DNA of 64,000 nt from Odiellus spinosus (lineage: Eukaryota > Arthropoda > Arachnida > Opiliones > Phalangiidae): assembly GCA_963920705.1 (NCBI GenBank), contig OY987233.1:3028001-3092000 (forward strand). The letters run 5' to 3'. Positions 1-11,647 of this stretch are shown here, piece by piece. The notes beneath the pieces are model-generated. The model had not been told where the DNA came from and ran no database searches. It worked only from the letters and a program-made list of their open reading frames with translations. Within the stretch, counting starts at the first letter, position 1. Every line of letters begins with the position of its first letter. The position numbers and the translations under genes were made by a program.

Positions 1-244
1 GAACACGTATTTCGTCTGCTATAAAAGCCGAGAGTACAGATATTGTTGGAAATTTTATATTTCTTGCCTCCGTTGTAAGTTTGTAACGGAAGCAACGTTA
101 TTTTAGATTCCTGATTCCTTTTATTATTGTTATAATTAATATTATTAGGATGCTACTTGTTAGTTTTAGTAAAAGAAGATTTATGTACTGGCGTTGAAAA
201 GAATCCACAAAATAAATTACAAGGAAGCGGAATTGTAAAGGTAT
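1..244. other. Intergenic, no feature seen
   Basis: AT-rich sequence lying beyond the 3' end of the decayed transposase. No reading frame, tandem repeat or clear terminal inverted repeat was found. It may be the flank or the terminal part of that transposon. Confidence 0.4.
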
Positions 245-1500
245 TTAACAGGCCTTTTTATTTCCCTTCAAACAAAAATAATTTTGATAGTTATGTCTAA
301 TGGCTTGCTTTTTTAATTGTAGGTTCTTATCTTTGGCTATTTTGTGAAGGCGAACCTTTGCGTACAAATTAATAATGTTTTTCATTGATCTATTACGATG
401 GTGTTCGATACCAACTTCAAAATCGAACATGTGCTCTTGAAGCTCGCTAAATACATTTGCATTTACCAACTTTCCCATAACAGCAATTTCAATGGATAGT
501 GAAATGTTTTTTGATTTCATATCAACAGAAACGTTTTGCCGAATGAATTACTCTGTCAAAGCGCAGGTTTGTAAAACACTTTTTGATGGCTGTTTTAATC
601 CTCCATTAAGGATTAAATAAATTCTATGTCCCATTGGATTCGCAGGATTTGGGAAACTGGGGTCCAAATATTCTGTATCCAAATTTGCTCCCAATGTTTT
701 GGCCATAGTTAAATTGCTGCTTAAGCCGTCGCTAACCAAAGGCACGCACTTATCTCCAGTGGCGTTGATCCTGGCTAAACATTCTTTCACAAGCTGCGTC
801 AAGAGCCGCCCGGTGTACCATGAAGCAAGAAATACCCAAGAGGTATTTTCCAACTACAGTTGATAGCTACTAACATAAATACCAAAGTCCTGTGACGCAA
901 CAGTTTGGCTATCTCGGCTGTTATTGGAAACCATGCCATAGTCAACGAAGCCAGAGAAGTATTCCCCGCACCATCCCTCCATCTCTAAGACAACTGGTAC
1001 AGGGCTTTTCTTGGCTTGCTCTTTAAGGAACTAGAAACTCTGATTCGTAAATCGAGGTTCACCATTTATCCTGCTTGGCCATTCTCTAAGCGTGTTTTCA
1101 TGAGGCAAAGTAAAATGCTGCCTTAGATATTAGTACACCTTTGGTGCGTAAAAATAGCGTTAAAGCAAATTGCTTTAGTTCTTCAGTGTAAGCCTTATTT
1201 TTCTGGTTTTTAATTCCCAATTCCTTCAATTGCCCAAATAGTTCTTTTGCCATCGAAGTGAAGTTTTCATTGATAGAGATGGCATGTTCTTCGAGAAGAA
1301 AGTTTTGGTTCCTTAGGCCGTTTAAAAGATTTTTAAATTGCTTAAATTTAAATCCCTCTCAGGATTCTTCTTTTTCACTCTCTATCAGTTTATCTTCGTT
1401 GCCAGTTAACTCTGCATGAAGGTTATGGTTTGCTTTTCCCGTATGTTTTCTGAAATATCGTTAAGTTTTTGAGCCTTTGTTATTATTTCAAGACTACAAA
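245..1500 (-). pseudogene. P-superfamily (THAP9-like) transposase, decayed
   Basis: Read on the minus strand, broken frames follow the order of a P-element/THAP9-type transposase. A segment like LPHENTLREWPSRINGEPRFT lies near 1120-1050. It is followed by a VLEMEGW..FVDYGMVSNN segment (about 1000-930), then VSDGLSSNLTMAKTLGANL (about 740-680), and finally the tail with LVNANVFSELQEHMFDFEVG (480-410). Premature stops and at least one frameshift (around 850-890) separate the blocks, so no functional enzyme can be made. The family cuts and pastes DNA using an RNase H-like fold with a GTP-binding insertion. The DNA-binding THAP end and the terminal repeats were not located. It lies upstream of EDEM2 on the opposite strand and is not part of that gene. 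Confidence 0.75.
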
Positions 1501-2320
1501 ACTTTACCTACACTAGACGATGAAAATTGGCTTGGTTGTTCCTCTGCTACACAAATTACTTGAATCCCTTTCAAATTCTGATTATAATAAACGAAAACTT
1601 CATTGTTTTACGTTATTTTTGCACAATCAACTACTTAATTTTAGTTATTAACCTTTGTTGGAACAATATTATCTCTAAGATAGTGTTTTCCGTTTTGAAC
1701 ATAAATTTTTTCCTCCTGGAAATGTTCACTACGCACTGAATCATATGAAGATGGATTTCAATTGCCTCGATCTACCACAGCTATCCATTTTCTTAGCAAC
1801 TCACTATTGCCCAGAAAAAATCTTAATAATAAAGTTATTGTACATTATGATTATATTAAAATGTTTTTTATACCTATGAAATGAACACTTTTGTTCCTTC
1901 CCGACTCTCTTATTGCTTTTACATTGCAAAAAGCACAACTTTTAACCATTTTTAGTCTTCTATTATTTCGCCTTTACCCAAGCTCTCAAACCTCAAAAAG
2001 TTGCTTAATCATTTTGTAATTTCCCGCGCTTTTGCTTTTACTCAAATGGCCTATTAGCATCTTTAGGTTTCCCGCGCTTTCATAAACGAGAATTCATCCC
2101 TTCAAATTTCCCGCGGTTTTTCCCTTTTAAAGTGTCTGATCCTTCTTGACTAGATGGCGCTAAATACATAATGTCCCTCAAATGGCAGCCTTCTGTTCCC
2201 GACGTTTTCCCCCCCCGGTTGCCCGTGAGGGTAGTGGATCTAGCTTGACACCAGCAGGTTCTTGGTTGAAAAAGTTTATGTCTAAGCCTGATTGTAACAG
2301 CTACTGCGTCTGCTAACTAT
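1501..2320. other. Intergenic between transposase remnant and EDEM2
   Basis: AT-rich in its first 600 bases, then more GC-rich toward the EDEM2 promoter. A 70-codon frame at 1527-1739 has no family resemblance and AT-driven composition. There is a short C-run at 2209-2217. No other feature seen. Confidence 0.4.
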
Positions 2321-2332
2321 CAAAATGGCGGC
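2321..2332 (+). promoter_or_regulatory. YY1/Pho-like site in EDEM2 promoter region
   Basis: The bases caaaatggcggc match the conserved CAARATGGCGGC core bound by YY1/Pleiohomeotic-type zinc fingers. This motif is often found just downstream of the start site of housekeeping genes. It lies about 120 bases upstream of the EDEM2 start codon in the sense orientation. No TATA box is evident. Motif match only. Confidence 0.35.
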
Positions 2333-2450
2333 GTCCACTATGCGAAGATTTAAATACGAGTGTTGAAACTTGAAAAACTTATTTAAATTTACCGGTAATT
2401 ACAATTAAACACATTAGTGTTAGTGATTAATATAAGTTATAACCAAGAAA

Positions 2451-5400
2451 ATGGAAAAATATAAAATTTTAAACTGTGCAATATTTAATTTTGTTATTTA
2501 CGTATTTTTACTAATATATTTAAGTCATCAAATTCACCCCAAAACATATTCTAAAGAAGAATTAAAAAAATACAAGTGAGTTTCTTCAATATGTGATACG
2601 TATAATCTCTAAATGAAGGCTTTGATTTTACAGAGAACGAGTGGCTGTCATGTTTCAACACGGTTACGAAAACTATATTAATAACGCTTATCCTTACGAC
2701 GAACTAAGACCCCTGTCATGCGATGGGGTTGACACTTGGGGTAGCTTTTCTTTAAGCTTAATCGACGCTCTAGATACGTTGGTTGTTTTAGGCAATTATA
2801 GTGAATTTAAAAACGTCGTGGATAAAGTTTTGGAGATAGCTGACTTCAATCTTAACATAAACGTTTCCGTTTTTGAAACGAATATTAGAGGTTTTTAGAA
2901 ATTTTACTTTCAATTAATGACTATATTAGTTTAATCCGAATATTATATAGTTGTCGGTGGTTTACTCTCCGCTCATCTCTTATCGTATAAAACTGGCATG
3001 GATTTAGAGCCTGGATGGCCTTGTAAGGGGCCCCTTCTCGATTTAGCTGAAAATCTAGCGAGGCGTTTGTTGCCAGGTATTATTTTCCGCTTTTAACTTC
3101 AATTTTAACGTAAAAAATATTAATTTGATTATTCTTTTACATTAAGCTTTCGATACTAAAACTGGAATGCCATTTGGTACTGTTAATTTAAGGTTTGGAG
3201 TTCCTCCCGGAGAAACACCAGTTACCTGTACAGCTGGAATAGCGACATTTACGGTGGAGTTTGGAACATTAAGTAGATTAACTGGAGATCCAGTTTTTGA
3301 AAAAACAGCTTTGCGAGCTATAAACGCTTTATGGGGTACTCGGTCAAAGATTGGACTGGTGAGTTTTTTATCCTAGCTTTAGTTTAATTCCTCCAAATCT
3401 GTCTTAAAAATCTTCGCGCAAAATCCATAATCCTTTAATATCTCTATCTAAATCTACAAATTCTAGAGGTGTACGAGCCCTAATTTTCAGGCTGCGAGCC
3501 GAGCTCGAGCTCTTGAAATATTTCCTTATCGAGCTTCGAGCCAAGCTTGAGCCCTGAAAAATTTTCTTATCGAGCTAGGAGTCAAGCTCGAGCCCAGAAA
3601 ATTTTTCCTTATCGAGCCAGAAGTCGAGCTCGAGCCCTGGATTTAAGAATTCAAATATTGGATAAATCTCAAATTTTAAATCTTTTTTTGTAGCTCGGAA
3701 ATCACATAAACGTTCAAGATGGGAAATGGACTGCAATTGACGCTGGTATTGGAGCCGGTGTTGATTCATATTTTGAATATTTAGTTAAAGGATCCGTTCT
3801 ACTTCAAAACCCAAAATTAATGAAAATGTTTAATAGTAAGACGGTATAGTTATAATTCCTAACCAGACTTGAATCATTTCTACAGGCACATGCGATGTTA
3901 AATAGTCTCTAAAACTTTTTTAAAGTAGACACGCAACCTACCGGGTTGTCCTAATGATATCTCGCGACAAGCTTGTGAATATAATCTATAGAAATTGAAA
4001 AAATTCCCGAGGCTGTTTTAACAAACGTGTGATGATGGTTTTACTTCAAATTATCTAAGAAATCAGCTTACTCAAAGAAGAAGATCTTTCTAATTTGGTC
4101 AAAACAGTCCAAATTCGAAAATTCCAACCCAAATCGACCAAATAGACCAAAAGATAAATCCTGAACTCAACTGCAGTGGATCAAAATTTGGTCCACTTTT
4201 GATGAACTCAGATTATTTCATTTTGGTCGAATTCTGTTGGAATATCTCAATTTCGACCTTAGAAGATTTATCTCATTGTTGAAAGCCAATTTCTTTGGTT
4301 ATTCTAAGGTAGCTCATTGAAATGAAAAGTAAAATCGGCGTCAGGCCTCGTGAACTTGACGCGAGATCGATTTGACAAGGCTTGAATCGAGTGACAGGTT
4401 GCGTGTCTACTTTAATACGACAGTTTTGGTACTTGGAGAGATGATCCACTTACGGAGAAACGCTGTAATAAATTTATTAATTTTATCTTTCCATAAACAC
4501 TTAAGCTTATAAAGATTTGATCAATAAACACATGAAAAGAGACGATTGGTTCGTATGGGTGAGCATGTCTTCGGGACACGTAACTATGCCAATATTTCAA
4601 TCTTTAGAATCCTTTTGGCCCGGCCTTCTCGTTAGTACTTTACTTTTATAAAGGGAGAATGCAACCCAATAATTTATTTTCTATCGATTCCTTAATCAAC
4701 TACTGAGAAAAAATTACAAATTAATAATTAGCTGGCATCATGCGTAAGTAAAAAATGGCATCACTCGGAATTTTTTCAATTTCTTTGGGTTAAATTGGCG
4801 AACTTGGCGCGAAGTTAATTTGACAAGGCCCGAATCGAGTCTACAGGGCTCCCAGACCACCTATAATACCTATAATTCTGAAGTGATTCTATAAAAACCT
4901 ATAATTTCACTTTTTAACCTATAATACCTATTTTTTGGGGAATTTGTTCAACTTCGGTGATAAAATTCGAAAGGAATGAACTATATAACTATATAAATTA
5001 TACTTTTGCTTGAAAAAGTGCAAATGATTGCAAAGAACCAAGCTGTGGTAGAAAGGTTTCTTCTCCTAGGTCACTAGTAATTATTACTCCATTTTTTTTA
5101 GAGGTTAGGTAGATTGTCGAGAGGGGCGTGAGTAGCTAGTAGTGCAGAAGAAAGGCAGAGGGACAGGTTTAGAGGCTATAGAACCTATATTGCATTACAT
5201 GTCAGCGAAACCTACCTATAAAATCCCTATTTTTCGAAACTAAAAACCTATAAAAAGTCCTATAAATTGATATTTTTGGACCTATAAATTACCTATATTT
5301 TTGGCTTTTAAAACCAATAATATTTATAATTTTTTCTGGGCTATGCGCTGCGAGCCCTGGAGTCTACTTTAATGTCGAGATATTAAGATCTCCATTGATC

Positions 5401-6784
5401 CTTGTTAAGCCTAGTTTCAGAGGAATTTGATTTCTAGCTTGTTTGTAAATTTATTATTAGTGCATTTTAGAAGATAATTGGTAGAAAATAAATTGTTGTC
5501 AGGCTGCAGTATCGATACCTTTAAATTCCGTAACAAAAATCAATAATTTTTGATTAAACTTTAGACCTTGGTCGGAGACATAAGTCAAGCTCAAGCAACT
5601 CTCTATAATTATCATCAAGTTTTAAGGCAATATGGCTTTCCACCAGAATCTTACGACATTGCTCATGGCCGAGCAAATTCAAAAAGAGAAGGAAATCCTT
5701 TGAGACCCGGTAAACTAAAACATTCATATAAAAAACAAAAATTATCAATAACAAATTGGTTTAACGCAGAACTTATAGAAAGTATCATGTACATGTATCA
5801 AGCGACGCACGATCCATTTCTAATACAAATGGGTATTGATATACTGGAGGCGATAGAACACAGTGCAAAAACAAACTGCGGCTATGCAACTGTAAGTTTG
5901 TATAAATTACGTTTAGTGACCTGACGTTTCTGTTACGAGAAACTAGAAGTTTATTTAGGGTTTCATTTTTCGAAACGTTCTAGGTAAAGAACGTAAGAGA
6001 TCATAAAGTTGAAGACAGAATGGAATCATTTTTCTTAGCGGAAACGGTTAAATACTTGTATCTCTTATTCGACACGGATAGTTTTATTCATAATAATGGA
6101 TGTTGCGGTGACGTCATTGATATGGGAAACGAAACGTGCGTAATTGGGTCAGGGGGTTTTGTTTTTAATACCGAAGCCCACCCAATTGATATCGCGGCTT
6201 TACAATGTTGCGACGTGACAAGTAGAAAATCTCAGGATCAATTTATTAAGGATTTAAAATCCTCGCTCAATATTTTTACTTTGTTAGATTTAGTTCCTAG
6301 TAATAACGGCGAGTATACGTCTCGTTTAACGAATAAGAGAGGTTCGCTAGTATTCGGTGGTTTTAAAGAAACTTTATCCGATTACGACGAGGAAGAATAT
6401 TGGGATTTTAACGATTCATTTGAAATTGACGAAACGAGTATCGAAATCGCGAATGAAACTGTCGAAGTTAGTACGAATAATAATAATTTAGCTCCAAATT
6501 TGCATTCTTTGCTTAAGTTAACGGAAAATGGTACCGAGATAAATTACGGGGATGTTTTTAATATAACCGATTTTAATGAAAGAATAGGTTTGAATCAAAA
6601 AGTTAAAAACGAAGAAGTTTCCCAAGAAGAATCGAAAGAAACTAAAGATAATTGCGAAGATATTAAAAATGTAATGAATAACGAAAACCCTAAAAAATGG
6701 TTGTTCGAATACATGACTTGTCCCACTCAACCTTTCATTTCTAGGTTTTTTAAAATGGGTCAAGTTGTTTCACCTGGTTTCTAA
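2451..6784 (+). CDS. EDEM2: EDEM2, ER degradation-enhancing alpha-mannosidase-like protein
   Basis: Glycosyl hydrolase 47 protein of the ER lumen that helps trim Man9 to Man8 and commits misfolded glycoproteins to ERAD. Nine exons join in phase: 2451-2575, 2634-2890, 2951-3076, 3147-3358, 3694-3835, 4506-4630, 5565-5709, 5770-5891, 5984-6784 (684 aa). Residues 9-24 are hydrophobic (signal sequence or anchor). Family blocks follow in order: [76 protein letters not shown] and [19 protein letters not shown]. The sixth exon is small and its acceptor at 4506 was chosen because it restores TYKD before the [11 protein letters not shown] block. After the GH47 domain (to about residue 485) comes an acidic, Asn-rich tail longer than in human EDEM2 (578 aa). 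It ends with CPTQPF, so this is EDEM2 rather than EDEM1 or EDEM3. No disabling change seen. Confidence 0.95.
3921..4415. mobile_element. Foldback MITE, GTAGACACGCAACC termini, in EDEM2 intron 5
   Basis: The ends taaagtagacacgcaacc (3921) and ggttgcgtgtctacttta (4396-4413) are perfect inverse copies. The interior contains gatctcgcg-type motifs shared with smaller relatives at about 14755-14888, 16697-16856, 24843-24917 and 58270-58338, all carrying GTAGAC/GTCTAC ends. Non-autonomous, with no coding capacity. Confidence 0.7.
4647..4735. mobile_element. Partial copy of TTAA foldback element (AGGGAGAATGCAACC end)
   Basis: The stretch aagggagaatgcaaccca followed by an atcgattccttaatca-like block matches one arm of the full elements at 7125-7559 and 56538-56966. 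Only one arm is present. It lies in EDEM2 intron 6. Confidence 0.55.
4844..5359. mobile_element. hAT-like MITE, CAGGGCTCCCAG ends, TATAGGT-rich
   Basis: The element begins cagggctcccagaccacc and ends ggctatgcgctgcgagccctg, and is flanked by the 7-bp direct repeat gagtcta (4837-4843 and 5360-5366). It has inserted into the end of a GTAGAC-type MITE, whose terminus gagtctactttaa is split by the insertion. Two further copies lie at 23131-23659 and 24977-25470. The interior is full of cctataa/ttatagg words and has no reading frame. Confidence 0.75.
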
Positions 6785-6989
6785 AATTTTATATTTTTCT
6801 TCCTAAAAATTTTATCCATTCCCTTTTTCCAAACAAATATTTGTTACTCTAGTTTAAATATCTTTATTCGTAACTAACGATAAAGATTTGGGAAAGTTAA
6901 ACATACCTTAAAACCTGTAAACATTCCAGCAGCTGTAATTTAAAGAGTCACCAAAAATGTTATTTCATTTGTTCATAGTTTTTTTTTAC

Positions 6990-6995
6990 AATAAA
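6990..6995 (+). terminator. Candidate poly(A) signal of EDEM2
   Basis: The hexamer aataaa lies 205 bases beyond the EDEM2 stop codon and is preceded by a T-rich run. It is the first canonical signal downstream. Confidence 0.4.
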
Positions 6996-7124
6996 TTATT
7001 CATTTTACCGTCCGTACAAAACTTGCTTGTCTTATTTTTTTTTTCTAAGGTAGTTGTTACTATGGTTTGGGTAAGTTTGGACGCGGCTAACTTGGGACAC
7101 TTATTATTTTAAATGTATCTGGTA

Positions 7125-7559
7125 TTAAAGGAAGGATGCAACCTAACAACAAGTGATTTTTTTATCGATTCCTTATTGATTAAATAGGCCTAAACCACTA
7201 CTTAAAAAATTTACAAACGAATATTAAACTAGAAATAAATTTTAAACTTACCCGGAAAATAGGCTTAGCGGAATTCATGGGGATCCTGACTTCCTCGCCA
7301 GTAAGGTCTAGCGACCAATCGTACGCGATTGTAGGTCTCGCGCGAACGACGGGCCTTGCCTCATTGGTTGCTAGACCTTACACGGAAGCAATTCAGGATC
7401 TCCGTGAATTCCACTAAGCCTATTTTGATGGTAAGTTTTAAATTTATTTCTAGTCTAGTATTTGTTTTGTAAACTTTTTACTGGTGGATTAGGCTTATTT
7501 AAACGAAAAGGAATCAATGAAAAAAAATCACTTTTTATTAGGTTGCATTCTCCCTTTAA
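7125..7559. mobile_element. TTAA-bounded foldback element, full copy
   Basis: Ends are TTAAAGGAAGGATGCAACC and GGTTGCATTCTCCCTTTAA. The two arms are inverse copies almost to the centre (caggatc..gaattc, aataggcttagcgg, aggtctagcgaccaat and their complements). The TTAA at both ends suggests target duplication of the piggyBac/Kolobok kind. A second full copy is at 56538-56966 and fragments are at 4647-4735 and 44496-44616. No coding capacity. Confidence 0.8.
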
Positions 7560-7732
7560 GGAAAGAAACTAGTTTTTCTGGCAACCCGTATAATGTTTAG
7601 CCCTAGGCATGAGGTTTAAAAATAAATAAAAACAAGTTGGTCGAAAGACTCGTTTAAATGATAAAGGACAGAACGCGGGACACCAAAATTTTATAAATTA
7701 ACTAATGATAAAGTTGAGGAATGTTTGTCTCA

Positions 7733-7921
7733 TACTTGTTTAAAATAAGCTAGGTCTCTTTTCATAATTGCCCTCGCTCACTAAAAGAGCATCAAGCGGT
7801 GGAAGGTAAAATTTGAAGAAAAGATAGCGTGCCCCAATCAAATCAACGATAAAATTTTCTTTTTCTGACTCGCCAAGTGGAATATTAAATTCCTCTTTGA
7901 TTTCTCTTGCTATAAGTTTTC
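7733..7921 (-). pseudogene. Unassigned coding-like fragment
   Basis: The minus strand has about 60 open codons containing REIKEEFNIPLGESEKENF and ARYLFFKFYLPPLDALLVS, ending in TAA. There is no start codon: TGA precedes it immediately. A neighbouring frame just upstream reads QTCGVKFLIAWCSENL before a stop, as if one base had been gained or lost near 7925. The composition looks like real protein, unlike chance frames nearby. I do not recognise the family. It is probably a decayed gene or transposon ORF. Confidence 0.35.
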
Positions 7922-8166
7922 AGAGCACCATGCTATTAAAAATTTAACGCCGCACGTTTGCAATAAACACGCGTTTCTATACTAAAGGGAATTTGCATGG
8001 ACTTCCTTTTCTGAATAACATTTAATATTGTGTATCAATTCTCTTCAGCTTTTATGATTGTGCTGATGTTGCGTTTAAAGTTAAGCGTTCGTATCCGACG
8101 CACAGACAAATTTTGTCGTTCCAAGATTACAAAATTGAACGCTTTCACAACTTATAGATGATTCGC

Positions 8167-8502
8167 TTAAAGGGAGCCCAAAGGGGGTGCAAATAGAGGG
8201 GTCGACATTTTTAAAATACGTCATCATGGGAACCAATTGTGGGGTTCAAAATAGCCGCTAGAACTATCCTGGCGCTAGGTGTTTGGGCGCGTTCCCCGAT
8301 ATGTAGTATTCCGCGTTTCCCCGAGTCCTCCCACTCCCTACTCCAACGTGGGCCTCGTGGCTCCACCCCGGATCCGGATGATGCCTATTTACGCCAGGGC
8401 TCTTCACGAAAAATAGTTCCCTATCACGTGATAGTGACGTTTTTTAAAAATGTCTTCCCCCCCCCATATTGGTCTTTTGCACCCCCTTTGGGCTCCCTTT
8501 AA
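8167..8502. mobile_element. TTAA-bounded MITE with GGGAGCCCAAAGGGGGTGCA ends
   Basis: TTAAAGGGAGCCCAAAGGGG at the left is mirrored by CCCCTTTGGGCTCCCTTTAA at the right. Only about 35 bases at each end are inverted. The interior is unrelated to the other TTAA elements but shares the TTAAAGGGA terminus. No coding capacity. Confidence 0.75.
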
Positions 8503-9008
8503 GCTTAAACGTATATAAAAAGAATTAGCTGAAAATAAATTTATTTTGGATACTCTACAAAAAGACACCAAAGAACACAGCGTAATTGTAAAGCCAGGCT
8601 ATTTCTTAAACACATGAAACACAGTTTCACAAAAGAATTCAGGTACTTATATATTTTCGAACATGATTGCCTTGAAAATGTTAAACAAATTTTTTTCTCT
8701 CTCTATTTCTCACTCTTTCAATTTATTGTTTATTATTTTTTGCAAGGATTTGTAATATTTAAAGAACCAATTATATTTCATTTAATTAATCAGTTCAGTA
8801 ATTTTTCATATTGCGTGCGTTTTAGCGAGATCGAGGGATGTAAAAATGCCTGTTTAACTGTTGCGGAAGACAACTTTAATTTTGATTGTTAGATGAAACA
8901 GTTTTCTCAACAAACATGTGGTTAAAATTTTTTTATGGAATGTTAAACGCGGGGAAATATTTGTTAACAAAGATTCAATTAATTTAAAATTTGGGTTACA
9001 CTTACAAT
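8503..9008. other. Intergenic, no gene supported
   Basis: AT-rich stretch. A frame at 8614-8892 is rich in Phe/Tyr/Ile as expected of AT-rich noncoding DNA and resembles no family known to me. Confidence 0.35.
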
Positions 9009-9539
9009 TTAAAGGGAGCATGAAGATGAAAATGAAGTGATTTTTTATTGATTCTACTATTAAGACTCATTTGAGTATTAAAATGCTCCAAAAAATGTGG
9101 TCATCCTGTGGAATTTCAAAATCAGGTTTCCGATAATTGTATAATTCCGACAACACGCCTCCTATATCAAAACCAGTGCACGCGGAAAATAAAATTCCAA
9201 AGAGGTTAATTTTCGACTATATAGGGGTTATTAACCAAAGATTTTGCAGACACGTCTCTTCTGTTACCATGGCAACCCGACGTAGCAACATCTCCTACAT
9301 CGGGTTGCCACGATAACGGGAGAGGCACGTCCATAAAATCGCTGTATGATCCCGCCACCTATTGAGATAAAATTGCAATCCTCCTACTGCTTCAGGAGCG
9401 TGCACTGACTTTGATAAAATATAGGAGGCGTTGATAATACACTTCCTGGATGTTTTACAATGCAAATATGTCTTATTTTTAGAAAACGAATCAAAAATCA
9501 CTTCATACTCCTAGTAACATTCCCTTTAAGCGTGTTAAT
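9009..9539. mobile_element. TTAA-bounded MITE with AGGGAGCATGAAG ends
   Basis: The left end TTAAAGGGAGCATGAAG with tgaagtgattttttattgat is mirrored by caaaaatcacttcatactcc and ATTCCCTTTAA at the right. An inner pair around gttgccatgg..caacccgacg / catcgggttgccacg forms a hairpin near 9265-9315. Non-autonomous. Confidence 0.7.
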
Positions 9540-10765
9540 ATTTTGTTTATTCTGGAATATGGCCCAGTTTTTGTAAAATTCTAGTTTTGAAAATAAAATT
9601 TCAAAAAATAAACTAGCCTGAATCACTTTATCTTATAATTTCTTATATATAATACCTAAATTATTTAAATTATCCTATTTTTGTTATATATATTAATATG
9701 GAACACCTATGATATTTATTTCATTTTTTGGTATAAGACACTTATGACACTAACGAAGCTATAGGCGGTTTCGAAAGAAAAATTTGTTCACTAGCTAAGA
9801 AAATAAGAATTTTTTTACATGACATGGCCATTACGAAATTGAGATTTATTTAGGGTTTAATTTTTAATTATTCTTTTAATAAGTCTATTAAGTCATTGGT
9901 CTTAGCCCACTTGCATTGTTTCAGGTACAATTACTTTTCGATGTTGGCTAAGAGACCCGCGACCTTACAATATATTCGTATAAAAACGCTTTTTGCATGA
10001 TAAAATGTTTTTTTCTTTTCTTTTATGGGGGAAATTTTTTTTAAATTGTTCAATCCACATTTTTTAGAACATATAACGAAGAAAAATTTTAATTTATGTA
10101 ACTTTTATGATACTTTTATTATTGGGGAGATTTTACTTTGGGGTATATCAATGAAAAATTTGGGAATTATTAAAGGAAGCAGGTTAGGAGGAAATTGAAC
10201 ACACTTTTCATTGATTATGCTTCTTAAAGTAAAGGCGCGTTCACAAGCGAGCGTACGGCAGAGGCGGAAATTAAATCTCTTGCACTATAAAACAAACCAA
10301 TTTTGATCTTGCGCGCGAGAATCTGCTTGATCTATCAAAAAACGTGCGCTAGTAATTTTCTCGCGAGCTGCGGACCGTCTCTCGCGAGCAATGGTTTTAA
10401 AATTCATTTATCTTCACGCTTAAGTTTATTTTCTGTTTCACGCGCGCTTGTGAAAGCGCTTAAACATTCTTTAAGTGTCTATGAATTGTAAAAAATCGTC
10501 ACCTTCCGTTTTTGGGGTATAATTAAAAGGAGTACCTCCGACTAATCAAAAGATGCCCCTGCAAACCATTGGCTTAGTAAAATCCTTGTGACACGTGCTG
10601 TGGCACACTCTTTGAATCGTGCTTACCAAAGCATGTGACGCGGATATTTTAAGAAGCCAGAGGTGGGTATTCTATTAATTTGTAGACGATTCTCTTTTTA
10701 AAGTAGAATGCAGCCTGACTCATTTCGGGTTTCGTCAAATTGAACAGGCGTCAAACACAGAATTG

Positions 10766-10801
<36 letters not shown>

Positions 10802-11647
10802 ACTGAAGGATTTGTGACGTCAGTTTTGCATAAGTCATAGACATTTCACGAATGTTTTACTACACGAATGGGTCTGATTTTTAGTAGCAGAATCAATAAG
10901 AAAGAAAATCAGTTCATTTTCTTCTTAACCCTACCTTTAATGAAAAATGTAACATTTTTTACAAATTTTTCTCCATTATTATAACACCATTTAAAGGAAC
11001 GAAATACCGAACCAGCTTTCCTGGAATATTAATTTCTCCGCGAGTCATATCTTTCCGTAATTTCTATGACCGTGTTTTCTACAGCGTACCACTCATAACA
11101 GAAATACTATTAAGAAAATAACCCGGCCTACCTTGAAAAACCAACCTAATATGTATGTTTGATAATATATGTATATTAAAATTAACCAGAAACCTCAATG
11201 AGCACCTTATAATGGTAATAAACTACCAGTACAGGATTTGATAATACTGATATTATTAATTTATATAAACAAACGTCCATCACTTTTATTTAACAAAATA
11301 ATCAAACTTTTATTGCAGTTACTGATGTAGGAATCTTGGATAAATTAACTACGTCCCTACAATGAAATTCAAACCTAGTTGAACTTGTTAATGCTAATAT
11401 TCCAGAAGATGATCGAGACATTTGCCAAAATGTACGTGGCAATAATTTCAAAGGTTTTACAAAGTAGTTTTTGATCACGAGGAAAAATAAACACGTTATT
11501 GCGGGAGTAACTATTTATTATTAGATAGATTAAAGGAGAAAATGTCTGAAAACACAAGTAGCGAAAAAATATAAGCATTATTTGTCTCAATCTAACATTC
11601 TTTCGCTAAGCCTTGGCCACTGCGAGCCGTTATAGATTCAGCATCAT
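9540..11647. other. Intergenic with a small inverted-repeat element and a poly(A) tract
   Basis: At 10212-10465 the ends aaaggcgcgttcacaagcg and gcgcgcttgtgaaagcgctt are imperfect inverted copies, suggesting a MITE with CG-rich hairpin content. A solitary terminus ttaaaggaagcagg occurs at 10170 with no partner found. A run of about 31 A lies at 10769-10799. No gene seen. Confidence 0.45.

Noticed and set aside
8614..8892. 92-codon plus frame
   Set aside because: Amino-acid content is that of AT-rich noncoding DNA; no family pattern, no partner exon and no splice logic.
10769..10799. Run of about 31 A as a possible retroposon tail
   Set aside because: No target repeat or recognisable element body was found upstream, so no element was called.
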